A stretch of 8,606 bases of DNA, from assembly GCA_002049885.1 (NCBI GenBank), contig MVCS01000077.1, positions 1-8,606 of the forward strand, read 5' to 3'. The translations under genes were made by a program, and so were the position numbers. The stretch comes from Planctomycetales bacterium 4484_123 (GTDB lineage Bacteria > Planctomycetota > Phycisphaerae > SM23-33). The number at the start of each line of letters is the position of its first letter. Position 1 is the first letter of the stretch. Below the pieces are notes generated by a model, which was given only the letters and a program-made list of their open reading frames with translations, did not search any database and was not told the origin of the DNA. Below, piece by piece: positions 6,820-8,606 of this stretch.

Positions 6820-7908
6820 TCAACCCCCCGGCCCGGGCTGCGAGCGGCCGGGAACCCCAAGCGCCTGACGTCGCGATTGGGGCCCCCTCAACATGTTCAC
6901 CACGGCGCGGACAATGTCCGGCGGCCCCGGATAGTAGCGCTGCTCACAACAGGCCGGCACGGGCAGGTCCGGCAGGGCGATGCGAACCGGCGGGGCCTTC
7001 AGCTTCGCCGGGGCCAGCCGGCCCAGCGCCGCCGCCACGATCTCCGCAGCCGCCCCGTAGGCCGCGTGGCCCGTGTCCACCACCACCAACCGGCCCGTCC
7101 GCCGCACCGAGTCCACCACCGGCTCGATCATCAGCGGCTTCAGCCAGCGCAGGTCTATCACCTCGGCACCAATGCCGTCACCGGCCAGCTCGGCCGCCGC
7201 CATCAGGGCGTCGGCCACGCCGTAGCTGATGCCCACGATGGTCACATCCCCACCTTCCCGCAGCACCTGCGGCGGGGCGGGAGCGGCTGAGGAGTTCCCC
7301 TCCGGCACGTGCCCGGTGAGGTTCCACAGCCACTTGTGCTCCATGATCATCACGGGGCCGGTGGCCTCCAGGGCGGCCCAAAGCAGGGCCCCCTTCACGT
7401 CGGCGGGCGTGAACGGCACCGCCACGTGCAGTCCGGGGAAGTGCGCCAGCACGGCGTGCAGCGCCTGGCTGTGCTGAGCGGCCGAACCCCAACCCCGGCA
7501 GGCCACCGTGCGCACCGCCAACGGCAGCTCACTGCGCCCGCCGAACATCGCCGCCCACTTCGCCGCGTGATTGCACAACTGGTCCAGCGCCAGCAGCAGG
7601 AAGTCGTTCCGCGGGTGCACCACCACGGGCCGAAGCCCCCCCAGGCTCATGCCCACCGCCAGGCCGGTGATGATCTGCTCGGCCGTGGGAACGTCGAAGA
7701 CCCGCTCGGTCCCGAAGCGCTCGTGCAGCCCCCGCGTGGTGCCGTAGGTTCCCGCCTTGTCGGTGACGCCCTCACCAAACAGCCTGACCCGCCCGTCCGA
7801 GGCCAGTGCGATCTCCAGGGCCTCGGCGATGGCCTGGCTGTACTTCATGGGCCTGGCGCCTGCCGGCAGCAGCGGGCCCAGAGTCGGAGTGGTACCCCAG
7901 TTACTCAT
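6820..7908 (-). CDS. ThDP-dependent E1 component, beta subunit (transketolase-like)
   Basis: This is a 362-residue E1-beta subunit that pairs with the alpha subunit just upstream. Family features: GEGV at 45-48, a YGTTRGLHERFG segment at 55-66, FDVPTAEQ with Glu77 at the position of the Glu that contacts the ThDP aminopyrimidine, and QHSQ at 145-148 whose His146 matches the conserved active-site-region His. The C-terminal half carries the transketolase C-terminal fold (DVTIVGISYG, then LRWLKPL). I chose ATG 7908 because GGAGG lies 6 nt upstream and the start overlaps the alpha stop, implying translational coupling. The open frame extends to 7962, and an internal ATG at 7848 (MKYSQAIAEAL) matches where many family members begin, so the first 20 residues may be an extension. 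The last ~20 residues are Gly/Pro/Arg-rich and look like a non-family tail. The segment VVHPRNDFLLLALDQ differs from the usual metabolic-enzyme sequence but keeps the fold's Asp-Phe and Asp positions. Confidence 0.92.
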   Translation of the reverse strand: MSNWGTTPTLGPLLPAGARPMKYSQAIAEALEIALASDGRVRLFGEGVTDKAGTYGTTRGLHERFGTERVFDVPTAEQIITGLAVGMSLGGLRPVVVHPRNDFLLLALDQLCNHAAKWAAMFGGRSELPLAVRTVACRGWGSAAQHSQALHAVLAHFPGLHVAVPFTPADVKGALLWAALEATGPVMIMEHKWLWNLTGHVPEGNSSAAPAPPQVLREGGDVTIVGISYGVADALMAAAELAGDGIGAEVIDLRWLKPLMIEPVVDSVRRTGRLVVVDTGHAAYGAAAEIVAAALGRLAPAKLKAPPVRIALPDLPVPACCEQRYYPGPPDIVRAVVNMLRGPQSRRQALGVPGRSQPGPGG

Positions 7909-8606
7909 GGGAAACCTCCACCACGGCTGGGGGAGCCTCAAGGGCCTCGGCGTAGGCGGCATCCACCTCTGCGGCGGCCTCGGCGTCGATGCGCTCCGCC
8001 AGCTCGGGGGCCAGTTGTGCCCGGGCGACCTTCAGCGGGTCGTAGGTCTCGAACAGCTCGCCCTCCTCGGCCGGACGGAAACCGTGGGCGATATCGTTTC
8101 GCACGCCGTTGTGGTCCAGTGCACGGACGGTGTGGCACTCGACCATCAGCGGCCGGCGAAGCCGGCGGACCTCGGCGATGGGCCCGGCAAGCAGTTCGTC
8201 CAGCACGAACACGTTGGAAGACCGCTCGATGGGCACCACGAGGGTGCAAATGCCGAACGACTCGGCCAGCCGGGCCGGCGGCGCGGCCCGGCGCTGGCAA
8301 GCCGGCGTGTACACGCTGTAGCGATTATTGGCACAGAGAAAGACCACCGGCACACTATGCAGGGCGGCGAAGTTGAGGCTCTCGGCGAAGACGCCCTGGT
8401 CGGCGGCGCCGTCTCCGAACAGCACCGCGGCGATGGCCGGCTCGACCGCAGCCATGCCCAGCCCCACAGCGATGGGCAGCGCCCCGCCGACGATGCTGCT
8501 GGTGCCCACCAGCCCGCGCGCCCGGTCGATCACGTGCATGGACCCTCCCCAGCCGCCCGAACAGCCGGCCGACCGGCCCAGCAACTCGGCGAACAGCGCC
8601 TTGGGG
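7901..8606 (-). CDS. ThDP-dependent E1 component, alpha subunit (partial, N-terminus outside window)
   Basis: This is the C-terminal 234 residues of an E1-alpha subunit of the pyruvate/acetoin/branched-chain 2-oxo-acid dehydrogenase family, which binds thiamine diphosphate and Mg2+ and decarboxylates a 2-oxo acid together with the beta subunit. The frame is open to the right edge (in frame to 8605); the TTG at 8584 is an internal Leu, not a start, because family-like sequence (PKALFAELLGR) continues upstream. Numbering from the edge, GGSMH is at about 20-24, and the cofactor motif begins GDGAADQG at 64-71 and closes with NN at 93-94, the expected spacing. A conserved-type His lies in LDHNGVRND near the C-terminus. 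The usual VDGND-like segment after the cofactor motif is absent: the corresponding stretch reads VPIERSSNVF, so this is a divergent member. The stop overlaps the beta start by 8 bp (ATGAGTAA). The substrate is unknown. The glycan-gene context argues against a purely catabolic role, but E2/E3 genes could lie outside the window. Confidence 0.9.
   Translation of the reverse strand, partial: PKALFAELLGRSAGCSGGWGGSMHVIDRARGLVGTSSIVGGALPIAVGLGMAAVEPAIAAVLFGDGAADQGVFAESLNFAALHSVPVVFLCANNRYSVYTPACQRRAAPPARLAESFGICTLVVPIERSSNVFVLDELLAGPIAEVRRLRRPLMVECHTVRALDHNGVRNDIAHGFRPAEEGELFETYDPLKVARAQLAPELAERIDAEAAAEVDAAYAEALEAPPAVVEVSHE
7915..7919 (-). promoter_or_regulatory. Ribosome binding site of the E1-beta gene
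   Basis: GGAGG on the minus strand, 6 nt before ATG 7908 and inside the end of the alpha gene. It decides the beta start over the upstream in-frame codon at 7962 and the internal ATG at 7848, and indicates that alpha and beta are translated as a coupled pair. Confidence 0.75.

Noticed and set aside
5266..7290. 674-codon open frame on the plus strand
   Set aside because: Antisense shadow of the glycosyltransferase and E1-beta genes, with the same biased composition and no motif.
8582..8584. TTG start codon for the E1-alpha gene
   Set aside because: Family-like sequence continues in frame upstream to the window edge and the conserved N-terminal half is missing, so the true start is outside the window.

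Overview
The window is a high-GC bacterial segment in which every supported gene is on the minus strand. Gene order in the direction of transcription (right to left) is: E1-alpha subunit of a thiamine-diphosphate (ThDP) 2-oxo-acid dehydrogenase-type enzyme (5' end outside the window), E1-beta subunit, a two-domain family 2 glycosyltransferase, an extended SDR epimerase/dehydratase, a B12-binding-domain radical SAM enzyme, a GtrB/DPM-type polyprenyl-phosphate glycosyltransferase that is broken, and a YfhO/GT-C-like polytopic membrane protein running off the left edge. Gaps are short: an 8 bp overlap, then about 60, 83, 60, 18 and 53 bp. This fits one operon whose promoter lies beyond the right edge. 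I see no tRNA, rRNA, CRISPR array, insertion sequence or phage gene. The taxon cannot be fixed from the sequence. The GC-rich third codon positions and the B12-radical SAM plus glycosyltransferase content would suit Planctomycetota or another high-GC environmental lineage, but that is a guess.

Region by region: 6820-8606 holds the ThDP enzyme pair, with a GDG...NN cofactor motif in alpha and the conserved Glu and QHSQ His in beta. 5149-6759 is a glycosyltransferase with a DSD motif and a small C-terminal Rossmann-like domain. 4133-5065 is an NAD-dependent sugar-nucleotide epimerase/dehydratase. 2507-4072 is a BchE-like radical SAM protein with a CxxxCxxC cluster motif. 1546-2488 is a membrane-anchored polyprenyl-phosphate sugar synthase with an internal deletion of roughly 65 residues and a frame change near 2070-2081. 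1-1492 is a multi-spanning membrane protein of the kind that uses lipid-linked sugars.

Together the genes look like a pathway that makes and transfers an unusual sugar onto a cell-surface or lipid-linked glycan. The SDR, the radical SAM enzyme and possibly the ThDP pair would modify the sugar; the glycosyltransferases and membrane protein would transfer it. The most interesting hypothesis is that the E1 pair, seen here with glycan genes and no E2 or E3, acts as a carbon-carbon-bond-forming sugar-branching enzyme, like the E1-type pair AviB1/AviB2 proposed for avilamycin, and not as part of a catabolic dehydrogenase complex. Two further sequence-level observations stand out: the in-frame-open deletion junction in the GtrB-like gene, and the palindromic octamer GGCCGGCC, which I find only three times in the window, each time 2-3 nt after a stop codon in the three longest spacers around the glycosyltransferase, SDR and radical SAM genes.
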